From positions 3,811 through 54,545 of the forward strand of contig DEKP01000021.1 in the NCBI GenBank assembly GCA_002353935.1: a DNA stretch of 50,735 nucleotides, read 5' to 3'. The position numbers were made by a program, and so were the translations under genes. Position 1 is the stretch's first letter; each line of letters starts with the position of its first letter. The DNA comes from Ruminococcaceae bacterium UBA2719. GTDB lineage: Bacteria; Bacillota; Clostridia; Oscillospirales; Acutalibacteraceae. The notes beneath the pieces are model-generated. The model ran no database searches, was not told the origin of the DNA, and saw only the letters and a list, made by a program, of their open reading frames with translations. Positions 1-8,169 of the stretch are shown in pieces.

Positions 1-33
1 AGCGCCGTCCGTAAAAACCTCTACTTTTTTCAA
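1..33 (-). CDS. rnhA: Ribonuclease HI, 5' end only (gene runs off the left edge)
   Basis: Only the first 11 codons are inside the window, read leftward from a TTG start at 33-31. The peptide is MKKVEVFTDGA, which matches the opening strand of RNase HI, where the Asp of the TDGA motif is the first catalytic metal ligand. An AGGAG ribosome site lies at 45-41 with a 7-nt spacer, which fixes the start. RNase HI removes the RNA strand of RNA:DNA hybrids. The gene diverges from rnjA. The identification rests on a very short peptide but on a distinctive motif. Confidence 0.72.
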   Translation of the reverse strand, partial: MKKVEVFTDGA

Positions 34-467
34 GCGAATTCTCCTAACTTCTATAATGCCAAACCTAATTATAACACATAAACTTCCATTTGCAAGCCGT
101 TGTTGAGTAAAATTTTTATATTCGTCTATAATTTTAATATAGTCAGAAGCGTTATATATAACCAAAATTTAATATAATTTTAATAAAATATCGTAAAAGT
201 TATTTTTTCTTTTACTTGACCTTATTTGTTATTTAAGGTAAAATATACCATGTGTAACTATAATAGAGCATGATTTGTATTTTTTGATTGTTGTTATTTT
301 ATAGATAGATTTTTATTTTAACCGATGTTTAATAAAAATATTTTATGCCGCTTTGAACGTATATAAAGCGAGCTGATATATACATATTCACAACTGAATA
401 TTTTGCGACGAAGAGGAATTTGTCGTTTTTTAGATTATGTAATTATATAAGAAAAGGAGGAGTTTTT
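34..467. other. Divergent intergenic region and long rnjA leader
   Basis: This 434-base gap has no credible ORF. It holds the rnhA ribosome site (minus strand, 45-41), the rnjA promoter (216-244) and a transcribed leader of more than 200 nt. Within the leader a 6-bp hairpin (349-354 with 365-370) is visible. No T-box or other known riboswitch signature was seen. Confidence 0.6.
216..244 (+). promoter_or_regulatory. Sigma-A type promoter for rnjA
   Basis: TTGACC at 216-221 and TAAAAT at 239-244 are separated by 17 bp, a near-consensus housekeeping promoter pointing toward rnjA. It would give a 5' UTR of roughly 215 nt. Confidence 0.7.
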
Positions 468-2273
468 TTGAGTGACATCAAAAAGAAAAATAATAATTAC
501 ACTAATTATAATAAATATAATAAAAGAGATAAAAAGTCGTATTTAAATTCATCAAAGAGCTATAACAAAAAGCAGAGTACGGGTCGTTATAGCAATAAAA
601 AAGCGATAAAGAAAAAGTCTCCTATGCGCATAGCTTTTTTAGGTGGGCTTAATGAAATTGGAAAAAATTTAACGCTTTTTGAATGCGAAAACGATATACT
701 TATACTCGACTGCGGCATGGCATTTCCGGACGGAGATATGCTGGGAGTCGATCTGGTAATACCGGACTTCACCTATATAGAACAGAATAAGGAAAGAATA
801 AAGGGAGTAATCATCACTCATGGACATGAGGACCACATAGGCGGACTTCCTTATCTTTTGAGCAAGATCAATGTTCCTATTTTTGCTACACCGCTGACTA
901 TAGGCCTTATCGAGAATAAACTCAAAGAACACAGCCTGGAGCATTCTGTATCGTTAAATCCCGTGAAGTCGGGATACCATATAAAATTAGGCTGCTTTGA
1001 CGTTGAGCTTATACATGTTAATCACTCTATACCGGATGCTGTAGGAGTAGCCATTCATTCTCCCGCGGGAACAGTAGTTCATACCGGAGACTTTAAGATT
1101 GACTGTACTCCTATGTCAGGTGGGATGATAGATTTATCGAGATTTGCACGCCTGGGTGATGATGGTGTTTTAGCGCTTTTAGCCGACAGTACAAATGCTG
1201 AACGTTCGGGCTATACTCCGACAGAGCAAACGGTAGCGGAGAGCTTTGATAATCTGTTTAGAAGGGCGATGCACAGCCGTATTATAATAGCTACTTTTGC
1301 GTCTAATATCAGCAGAGTTCAGCAGATTATAAACTGTGCTGTTAAATATTCAAGAAAAGTTGCTTTTTCCGGCAGAAGTATGGTCAACTATATGGAAGTG
1401 GCCAGAGAGCTGGGTTATTTGGATGTTCCGGATGGAATTATTATTGATATAGACGATTTAAAAAATTATCCGCCTGAGAAAATTGTACTTGCTACAACGG
1501 GTTCTCAGGGAGAACCGATGTCTGCTTTATCCCGTATGGCATATTCCGATCATAGAAAGGTTATGGTAGGGGCTGGAGATTTTATTATAATTTCCGCTAA
1601 TCCTATTCCCGGTAATGAGCGAACTGTGGGTAATGTTGTAGATGAGCTTTTAAAGCGCGGCTGCGAGGTAGTATATGAATCCATGTATGAGGTGCACGTG
1701 TCAGGCCACGCCTGCGCTGAAGAGTTGAAGATTATCCAAAGCCTGGTAAAGCCAAAGTACTTTATTCCTGTACACGGCGAGCAGAAGCATTTGAGAAAAA
1801 ACATGGAAATAGCTTTATCTCTGGGAATGAACAGAAAAAATATTTTTATCGGCGATGTCGGAAGTGTTGTAGAGCTGACTGACGATTACATGAAAGAAGC
1901 AGAGAAAGTTCAGGCAGGAAAAGTGTTTGTAGACGGTCTTGGAGTAGGTGATGTAGGGTCTATCGTTTTAAGAGACAGAAAGCATTTGGGTCAGGACGGA
2001 CTTATGATAATTGTTGCGTCTTTAGACGTTTATGACGGTCACGTTATCAGCGGACCTGATATCGTATCGCGAGGTTTTGTATATGTAAGAGAGAGCGAAG
2101 ATTTGTTAGAACAGATAAAACAGTTGGCTCTTGATGTTTTAAATAACTGCTGTGACCGCAATATCCATGAATGGGGAATTATCAAAAACCGCATAAAAGA
2201 TGAAGTTGCAAAGCTTATTTTGCAGAACACCGGCAGAAGTCCCATGATACTTCCGATATTGATGGAAGTATAA
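468..2273 (+). CDS. rnjA: Ribonuclease J
   Basis: Metallo-beta-lactamase/beta-CASP nuclease with endo- and 5'-3' exoribonuclease activity, central to mRNA decay and rRNA maturation in Gram-positives. The Zn motif HGHEDHIGG lies near residue 118, and the beta-CASP and C-terminal RNase J domains are complete. The start is taken as TTG 468, 7 nt after an AGGAGG at 455-460; an in-frame TTG at 420 has no comparable ribosome site. The first ~50 residues are a low-complexity Asn/Lys/Tyr-rich extension before the fold begins at KSPMRIAFLGG. This tail is probably disordered and could bind RNA (inference). The product is 601 aa, longer than the usual ~555 because of the tail. Confidence 0.93.
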   Translation: MSDIKKKNNNYTNYNKYNKRDKKSYLNSSKSYNKKQSTGRYSNKKAIKKKSPMRIAFLGGLNEIGKNLTLFECENDILILDCGMAFPDGDMLGVDLVIPDFTYIEQNKERIKGVIITHGHEDHIGGLPYLLSKINVPIFATPLTIGLIENKLKEHSLEHSVSLNPVKSGYHIKLGCFDVELIHVNHSIPDAVGVAIHSPAGTVVHTGDFKIDCTPMSGGMIDLSRFARLGDDGVLALLADSTNAERSGYTPTEQTVAESFDNLFRRAMHSRIIIATFASNISRVQQIINCAVKYSRKVAFSGRSMVNYMEVARELGYLDVPDGIIIDIDDLKNYPPEKIVLATTGSQGEPMSALSRMAYSDHRKVMVGAGDFIIISANPIPGNERTVGNVVDELLKRGCEVVYESMYEVHVSGHACAEELKIIQSLVKPKYFIPVHGEQKHLRKNMEIALSLGMNRKNIFIGDVGSVVELTDDYMKEAEKVQAGKVFVDGLGVGDVGSIVLRDRKHLGQDGLMIIVASLDVYDGHVISGPDIVSRGFVYVRESEDLLEQIKQLALDVLNNCCDRNIHEWGIIKNRIKDEVAKLILQNTGRSPMILPILMEV

Positions 2274-2303
2274 TACTGACGCTGAATTTTATGGTTTAAG
2301 AAT

Positions 2304-2333
2304 TTGTTTTTTAAAAATTTAGTGTTATATAAT
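2304..2333 (+). promoter_or_regulatory. Possible promoter for rplI-dnaB
   Basis: TTGTTT at 2304-2309 and TATAAT at 2328-2333 with an 18-bp spacer lie in the 115-bp gap after rnjA. The -10 is perfect and the -35 weak. The surroundings are very A+T-rich, so a chance match is possible. Confidence 0.4.
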
Positions 2334-2388
2334 ATATATAAATTAATTTCGTAAAGATTTAAGCGAATGAAAGTTTAGGGGGATTAAG

Positions 2389-2835
2389 ATGAAAGCAATA
2401 TTATTACAAGACATAAAGTCTTTGGGAAAAAAAGGAGATCTTGTAAACGTATCTGACGGATATGCGCGTAATTTTTTGTTTCCGAAAAATTTAGCGAGAG
2501 AAGCCAATGCGCAGGCTATGAATGAATTGAAAAATGCACAGCAATCTAAAAAATATAAAACGGAAACCGAAATTGCGGCAGCTAATAAGGCAAAATCAGA
2601 GCTTGAGGGCAGCAAATTTGTAATGCTAGCAAAAACCGGTGCAAACGGAAAACTTTTTGGCAGCATAACTTCAAAGGAAATAAGCGCTGAAATTAAACGT
2701 CAAAAAGGTTTAGATATAGACAAACGCAAGATTACGGTAGAGTCGGAAATAAAAACAGTCGGCGAGTATAAGGCTGAAATAAAGTTATATTCCGGAATTA
2801 TAGCTAATATTACCATTGAGGTTAAAGCAGGTTAA
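2389..2835 (+). CDS. rplI: 50S ribosomal protein L9
   Basis: 148 aa, the standard bacterial L9 length. The N-terminal domain shows the family pattern of a DxKxLGKKGD segment followed by VSDGYARNFLFPK, which binds 23S rRNA. A charged central helix (about 50-80) links it to the C-terminal domain. L9 stabilises the L1-stalk side of the large subunit and limits frameshifting. The start ATG follows a GGGGG-type ribosome site. dnaB follows after 27 bp, the usual Firmicutes order. Confidence 0.95.
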   Translation: MKAILLQDIKSLGKKGDLVNVSDGYARNFLFPKNLAREANAQAMNELKNAQQSKKYKTETEIAAANKAKSELEGSKFVMLAKTGANGKLFGSITSKEISAEIKRQKGLDIDKRKITVESEIKTVGEYKAEIKLYSGIIANITIEVKAG

Positions 2836-2862
2836 TTTGATACTTTAGATAAGGAAATCACT

Positions 2863-4236
2863 ATGGCTGATACAAAAATCACATCCGGATATGACGGGAT
2901 GAGGCTGCCGTATTCACCCGACGCCGAACAGGCGGTGTTGGGTGCAATTTTGATGGACACTGATTCTATCGGTAAGGTAGCCGAAATTTTACCGTCATCT
3001 GATTATTTTTATATATCAACGCACAAAACCATATATTCGGTTATGCTTTCCATGTTTACTCAGGGAAAGGCGATTGATACCGTTACGGTTTTGAACGCAT
3101 TAAAAACAGAAAACAACTTTGATGATACAAATTCTAAAACATATTTAATGCAGCTTGCGGAAAGTTGTCCCTCTATTTCTAATGTTGAAATTTATGCGGG
3201 AATAGTAAGGGATAATTACGATGTGCGTTCGCTTATAGTTGCATCAAGGGAGATAATCGAAGACGCTGCAGATGGAAATATTGAGCCTTCTCTGCTGATT
3301 GATTCAGCAGAGCAAAGGATATATGATATTCGACGCGGAAAAAATATCCAGGGCTTGCAGCGCATTGACGAGGTTATGATCCAAACCTTTGACCGTCTTG
3401 ATATGCTCAATAGAGCAGACGACGCAGTTCGACCTGTTCCAACGGGGCTGGGAGATCTTGACCGCACTATTACGGGACTTAACAGGAGTGACCTAATACT
3501 TCTTGCGGCGCGTCCGGGCATGGGAAAAACTTCGTTTGCTTTAAATATAGCTAAAAATGTAGCCTGTAAATCAAAAAAAACCGTTGCGTTTTTCTCACTG
3601 GAAATGACAAAAGAGCAGCTTGCTTCCCGTTTACTTTCTACCGAAGCTCTTGTCAGCGGCACAAAACTTAGGACAGGCAAGCTCAACGAGGAAGAATGGC
3701 AGCGTATTATAGCGGCAGGCGATATTTTGGGAAAGGCCGAGCTTTATCTTGATGATACGCCCAGCATTACCGTACCTGAAATGAAAAGTAAATTAAGACG
3801 TCTGAAGAACGTCGATTTAGTAATAATTGACTATTTACAGCTTATGTCATCCGGCGGCAGAAGAACGGACAACCGTGTGCAGGAAATTTCCGAGATAACA
3901 AGAAATTTAAAAATTTTGGCCAAAGAGATTAATGTGCCTGTTATTACCCTATCACAGCTGTCGCGTGCCAGCGAGCAGCGACCGGATCACAGACCGATGT
4001 TGTCTGATTTGAGAGATTCGGGATCTATTGAGCAAGATGCAGATATAGTTTTATTTCTGTATCGTGAGGGATATTATGATAAGGACAAGGCAAGCGAAGC
4101 CGCAGCGGCTGTCGATCAAAACAGCGGAGAATGTATTGTTGCTAAAAACCGTCACGGCGAGACTACTACTGTAAAACTTCACTGGCAGGGCGAGTTTATG
4201 CGATTCTCCGGTGTGGAGGCGAACCGTGAGGGATAG
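2863..4236 (+). CDS. dnaB: Replicative DNA helicase DnaB
   Basis: 457 aa hexameric helicase that unwinds DNA at the replication fork (DnaC in Bacillus naming). The N-terminal primase-interacting domain begins at PDAEQAVLGAILMD (about residues 18-120). The RecA-like motor carries Walker A RPGMGKTS near residue 222, Walker B LVIIDYLQLM near 322, and the DLRDSGSIEQDAD segment near 384. The full family length is present. The stop overlaps the likely tilS start by 11 nt, implying translational coupling. Confidence 0.96.
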   Translation: MADTKITSGYDGMRLPYSPDAEQAVLGAILMDTDSIGKVAEILPSSDYFYISTHKTIYSVMLSMFTQGKAIDTVTVLNALKTENNFDDTNSKTYLMQLAESCPSISNVEIYAGIVRDNYDVRSLIVASREIIEDAADGNIEPSLLIDSAEQRIYDIRRGKNIQGLQRIDEVMIQTFDRLDMLNRADDAVRPVPTGLGDLDRTITGLNRSDLILLAARPGMGKTSFALNIAKNVACKSKKTVAFFSLEMTKEQLASRLLSTEALVSGTKLRTGKLNEEEWQRIIAAGDILGKAELYLDDTPSITVPEMKSKLRRLKNVDLVIIDYLQLMSSGGRRTDNRVQEISEITRNLKILAKEINVPVITLSQLSRASEQRPDHRPMLSDLRDSGSIEQDADIVLFLYREGYYDKDKASEAAAAVDQNSGECIVAKNRHGETTTVKLHWQGEFMRFSGVEANREG

Positions 4237-5563
4237 AGTGCAGAGATTTATTGAAGAAAATAATCTCTTAAATATAAATGATAATGTAATTGTAGCTCTT
4301 TCAGGCGGAGCCGATTCGGTTACGCTTTTGCACATACTTATTTCTATTAAAGAAAAATACGGACTTTGCATTTACGCAGCTCACCTTAATCATCAGATAA
4401 GAGGCGAAGCAGCAGAAAAAGATGAGCGCTTTGTTTATGATTTATGTAAAAAATATAATGTAAAGCTTTTTGTTGAGCGTAAAGATATTCGGGCACTTGC
4501 AAAAGAAAGAAAGATAAGTGTCGAGCTTTGCGGAAGAGATGAACGATATCGTTTTTTTGAAAATCTAAGCAAACAACTAAATGCAAAAGTTGCTACAGCG
4601 CACACCTTATCTGATAATGCAGAGACTGTATTGTTAAATATTACGCGTGGAGCTTCACTTTCCGGAATATGCGGAATTCCTATTAAGCGCGATTACATTA
4701 TACGTCCGCTGTTGTGTCTTACACGAGCTCAGATTGAGCTCTACTGTAATGAAAATGCTTTAACATATGTTACCGATAAAACCAACTTTGAAGAGGATTA
4801 TTCAAGAAATAAAATCCGTTTGTCTGTTATACCAAAGCTTAAAGAAATCAATTCAGGCGTTGAAGAAAATATAGGCAGACTCTCAAGTATGATTCAGCTT
4901 AGCGATAAATATTTAGATGATATTTCTAAAAAAGAATTAAACGAGTGTGAAAATGAATATGGTTATTTATGTAACAAGCTGCTAAAAATTGATAAAGCAG
5001 TTCGATTTTACGCTATCAAGAATATTTTAAATTCAAGCGGAGCAGATTTTGAATATCGTCACATTTTGTTGATTGATGAGGCTCTCAGATCTCATAAAAG
5101 CGTAAATCTTCCGTCTTTTTATCTTGCCGAGTGTTCTCAGGGAACGCTTAGGGTTATTAAAAAAAATTTAGATATGCACGCCGCAGAAGCAGATTTTGAG
5201 TGCAAGCTAAATGATTATAGTTATAAAAAATATGTTTTTGGCGAAGAATTAAAAAAAATTAACAAAAAAGACTTAATAAAATATATAAACTGTGATATAA
5301 TCACAGATACAACTGTAATTCGCCATAAAAAACCAGGAGATACATTTACCTTAAAAGACAGAAATATTACAAAAACACTGAAAAAGCTGTATAATGAAAT
5401 CAAAATTCCACGTGAGCAGAGAGGTAAATTATTGGTTGTAGCAAACGATTCAACCGTTTTGTGGGCACAAAAAATAGGCGTCTCTATGCAGGGAGAAGTT
5501 AAGCCGGGTCATACTAAAAAAGCAGTAAAAATATTAGAGAAAAACAGGGGAGATGTTCAATGA
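4226..5563 (+). CDS. tilS: tRNA(Ile)-lysidine synthase
   Basis: N-type ATP pyrophosphatase that adds lysine to C34 of tRNA-Ile(CAU), converting it to AUA reading. The PP-loop SGGADSV is near residue 25, and later segments include the HQIRG pattern typical of TilS. GTG 4226 is preferred because GGAGG at 4215-4219 sits 6 nt upstream; an earlier in-frame GTG at 4211 lies before that site. The product is 445 aa with the usual C-terminal tRNA-binding domains. It overlaps dnaB by 11 nt, and its stop overlaps the hpt start (ATGA). Confidence 0.93.
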   Translation: MRDRVQRFIEENNLLNINDNVIVALSGGADSVTLLHILISIKEKYGLCIYAAHLNHQIRGEAAEKDERFVYDLCKKYNVKLFVERKDIRALAKERKISVELCGRDERYRFFENLSKQLNAKVATAHTLSDNAETVLLNITRGASLSGICGIPIKRDYIIRPLLCLTRAQIELYCNENALTYVTDKTNFEEDYSRNKIRLSVIPKLKEINSGVEENIGRLSSMIQLSDKYLDDISKKELNECENEYGYLCNKLLKIDKAVRFYAIKNILNSSGADFEYRHILLIDEALRSHKSVNLPSFYLAECSQGTLRVIKKNLDMHAAEADFECKLNDYSYKKYVFGEELKKINKKDLIKYINCDIITDTTVIRHKKPGDTFTLKDRNITKTLKKLYNEIKIPREQRGKLLVVANDSTVLWAQKIGVSMQGEVKPGHTKKAVKILEKNRGDVQ

Positions 5564-6096
5564 ATCAGGATTTGGAGAAGATTTTGATATCTGAAGAACA
5601 AATTCAAGAAACAGTAAAACGCTTAGCTAAGCAAATAGATCAAGATTACAAAGATAAGGAATTGCTTTTTGTCGGGCTGTTAAAGGGCAGTGTTGCTTTT
5701 ATGGCTGATTTATTAAAGCATATAGAAACAAAATGTAAGATTGACTTTATGTGTGTTTCGAGCTATGGCAGCGATACAAAGAGCTCAGGTAGAGTGAATA
5801 TATTAAAGGATTTGTCTCAGCCGATAGATAACATGAATGTTATAATTGTAGAAGATATTATCGACAGCGGCAACACGCTGGCTTTTATTAAAACATATTT
5901 TGCAGCTAAAAACGCTGACTCTGTTAAAATATGTACACTGCTTAACAAGCCCTCAAGACGCGAAATTGAAATCGACGTAGATTACGTAGGTTTTGAGATC
6001 GAAGATGAATTTGTAGTAGGATACGGGCTTGACTACGCTGAATATTATAGAAATCTTCCGTATATTGGAGTTTTAAAACCAAGTATATATTCATAA
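5560..6096 (+). CDS. hpt: Hypoxanthine phosphoribosyltransferase
   Basis: 178 aa purine-salvage enzyme joining hypoxanthine or guanine to PRPP. The PRPP-binding signature VIIVEDIIDSGNTL is around residues 90-103, and the KGS and GFEIEDEFVVGYGLDY segments near the C-terminus fit HPRT. The ATG overlaps the tilS stop by 4 nt. The tilS-hpt-ftsH order is conserved in Firmicutes. Confidence 0.95.
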   Translation: MNQDLEKILISEEQIQETVKRLAKQIDQDYKDKELLFVGLLKGSVAFMADLLKHIETKCKIDFMCVSSYGSDTKSSGRVNILKDLSQPIDNMNVIIVEDIIDSGNTLAFIKTYFAAKNADSVKICTLLNKPSRREIEIDVDYVGFEIEDEFVVGYGLDYAEYYRNLPYIGVLKPSIYS

Positions 6097-6139
6097 TACA
6101 CAAATAAATATCAATACTAATATAAGGAGTTGAATAGTA

Positions 6140-8074
6140 TTGGACAACAATAATTCAAATACAAACAGGGTAAGAAATCTGCTGATTTACTTAGGTATTC
6201 CTATTATTGTAATACTGATTATGTCTTATGTTTTATCTCAGTCGCATCAGGATACAATAACTTATTCTGATGTTTTATCGTATTTTAAAGATAACAGTGT
6301 TACAGAATTTACTGTGAAGGGAAGCGGAAAAACTGCAACCCTGTATATGAAGCTTGATGATAAGAATGATGGAAAAAGCATCAAATATAAGCTGCTCGAT
6401 TATAATATATTTTGGAATGACATACAAGAATATATAAATACTACGGACAATAAGGAAGAATCTAACTCTACGGCCACTGCAAATGAAGCCAGTACAATCA
6501 AGCCTATAAAATATGACTTGCAGCCTACGGCTGATAATTCGTTCTGGCTTGATATGATACCAATAGGAATATTGATACTTGCGTTATTCTTCTTCTGGTT
6601 CTTTATTATGCGCAGGATGGGCGCAGGCGGCTTAGGCGGAAAAGAGATGAATTTCGGCAAAGCAAAATTCAAAAACAATACAGACGAGAAGAAAAAGACT
6701 ACTTTTGACGATGTTGCCGGTGCGGATGAAGAAAAAGAAGAACTTGAAGAAATTGTTGAGTTTTTGAAGAGCCCTGAAAAATATAACACCTTGGGTGCAA
6801 GAATTCCCAAGGGAGTGTTGCTTGTAGGACCTCCCGGAACAGGTAAAACTTTGCTTGCAAAGGCTGTAGCCGGAGAAGCAGGCGTTCCGTTTTTCTCGAT
6901 TTCAGGTTCTGATTTTGTTGAGATGTTTGTCGGCGTAGGAGCTTCGCGTGTACGCGATCTTTTTGATACTGCAAAAAAGAATTCTCCTTGTATAGTATTT
7001 ATAGATGAGATTGACGCTGTCGGAAGACAGCGCGGAACAGGCCTTGGCGGTGGTCACGACGAGAGAGAACAAACCTTGAATCAGCTTCTGGTTGAGATGG
7101 ATGGTTTTGGCGCTAATGAAGGCGTTATCATGATAGCAGCTACCAACCGACCTGATATTTTGGATCCGGCACTTCTTCGTCCGGGACGTTTTGACCGTCA
7201 GGTTATGGTAGGATATCCTGATATTAATGGTCGTGAGGCTATTTTAAAGGTTCACTCGCGTGAAAAGCCTCTTTCTCCTGACGTTGATCTGCGTACAATC
7301 GCAAAGACCACAGCAGGCTTTACCGGCGCTGATCTTGCAAATTTGTTAAACGAAGCAGCCTTGCTCTCTGCTAGAAAAAACAAAAAGGCTATAACTATGG
7401 AAGAAATCGAAGAAGCGACTATTAAGGTAGTTGTTGGTACAGAGAAGAAGAGCAAGGTTATGAGTGATAAGGAAAAGAAACTTACCGCTTATCATGAGGC
7501 TGGTCATGCAATTGCATTTTATGTTTGTGATACACAGGATCCGGTGCATCAGATATCAATTATCCCGCGCGGTATGGCTGGCGGATATACGATGCCTCTG
7601 CCGACAGAGGACAAATCTTACCGATCAAAAAGCGAAATGCTTGAGGATATTATTGTTGATTTAGGCGGCAGAGTTGCCGAGGCGCTGGTGCTAAACGATA
7701 TTTCGACCGGTGCGTCTAACGATATTGAAAAGGCGACAAAGACTGCTACAAATATGGTCATCAAATATGGTATGTCGGATATACTCGGTCCTATCTGTTA
7801 TGGCTCTGAAAGCGATGAGGTGTTCATTGGCAGAGATATGGGCCAAGTTAAGAGCTATTCGGATGAGACAGCAGCTAAAATTGATGAAGAGATTCACAGC
7901 ATTATTTCAGACGCTTACAAAAAATGTGAAAATATTATCAATGCTAATATGGATAAACTCCATGAGATTGCAGCATATTTGATAAAGAACGAAAAAATGA
8001 GTGGAGAAGTTTTCGATCAGTTTATGACAGGCACATATGTTGAGCCTGAAGAAGATGGAAAAGAAGATCAATAA
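6140..8074 (+). CDS. ftsH: ATP-dependent zinc metalloprotease FtsH
   Basis: Membrane-anchored AAA+ protease for quality control of membrane and regulatory proteins. Two membrane segments (about 11-29 and 136-158) flank an extracytoplasmic loop. The AAA module has Walker A GPPGTGKT near residue 230 and an arginine-finger region at RPDILDPALLRPGRFDRQ. The M41 zinc site HEAGH is near residue 452. The TTG start at 6140 follows AAGGAG at 6124-6129. At 644 aa it is full length, with an acidic tail. Confidence 0.96.
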   Translation: MDNNNSNTNRVRNLLIYLGIPIIVILIMSYVLSQSHQDTITYSDVLSYFKDNSVTEFTVKGSGKTATLYMKLDDKNDGKSIKYKLLDYNIFWNDIQEYINTTDNKEESNSTATANEASTIKPIKYDLQPTADNSFWLDMIPIGILILALFFFWFFIMRRMGAGGLGGKEMNFGKAKFKNNTDEKKKTTFDDVAGADEEKEELEEIVEFLKSPEKYNTLGARIPKGVLLVGPPGTGKTLLAKAVAGEAGVPFFSISGSDFVEMFVGVGASRVRDLFDTAKKNSPCIVFIDEIDAVGRQRGTGLGGGHDEREQTLNQLLVEMDGFGANEGVIMIAATNRPDILDPALLRPGRFDRQVMVGYPDINGREAILKVHSREKPLSPDVDLRTIAKTTAGFTGADLANLLNEAALLSARKNKKAITMEEIEEATIKVVVGTEKKSKVMSDKEKKLTAYHEAGHAIAFYVCDTQDPVHQISIIPRGMAGGYTMPLPTEDKSYRSKSEMLEDIIVDLGGRVAEALVLNDISTGASNDIEKATKTATNMVIKYGMSDILGPICYGSESDEVFIGRDMGQVKSYSDETAAKIDEEIHSIISDAYKKCENIINANMDKLHEIAAYLIKNEKMSGEVFDQFMTGTYVEPEEDGKEDQ

Positions 8075-8102
8075 TTAATTATATTAATAGTATTTATAAA
8101 AA

Positions 8103-8145
8103 ATAGTGAATAGCCGCTTTTATTGGTTATTCACTATGCTTTTAT
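8103..8145 (+). terminator. Terminator after ftsH
   Basis: A 13-bp inverted repeat (8103-8115 with 8125-8137) is followed by GCTTTTA. It lies in the 95-bp gap before uvrA and probably ends the rplI-to-ftsH transcript. The T-tract is short, so read-through is possible. Confidence 0.6.
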
Positions 8146-8169
8146 AAAAAGTTTTGTACAGAGGTCATT

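Noticed and set aside
420..467. TTG 420 as the RNase J start
   Set aside because: It has no good ribosome site, while TTG 468 follows AGGAGG at the right distance.
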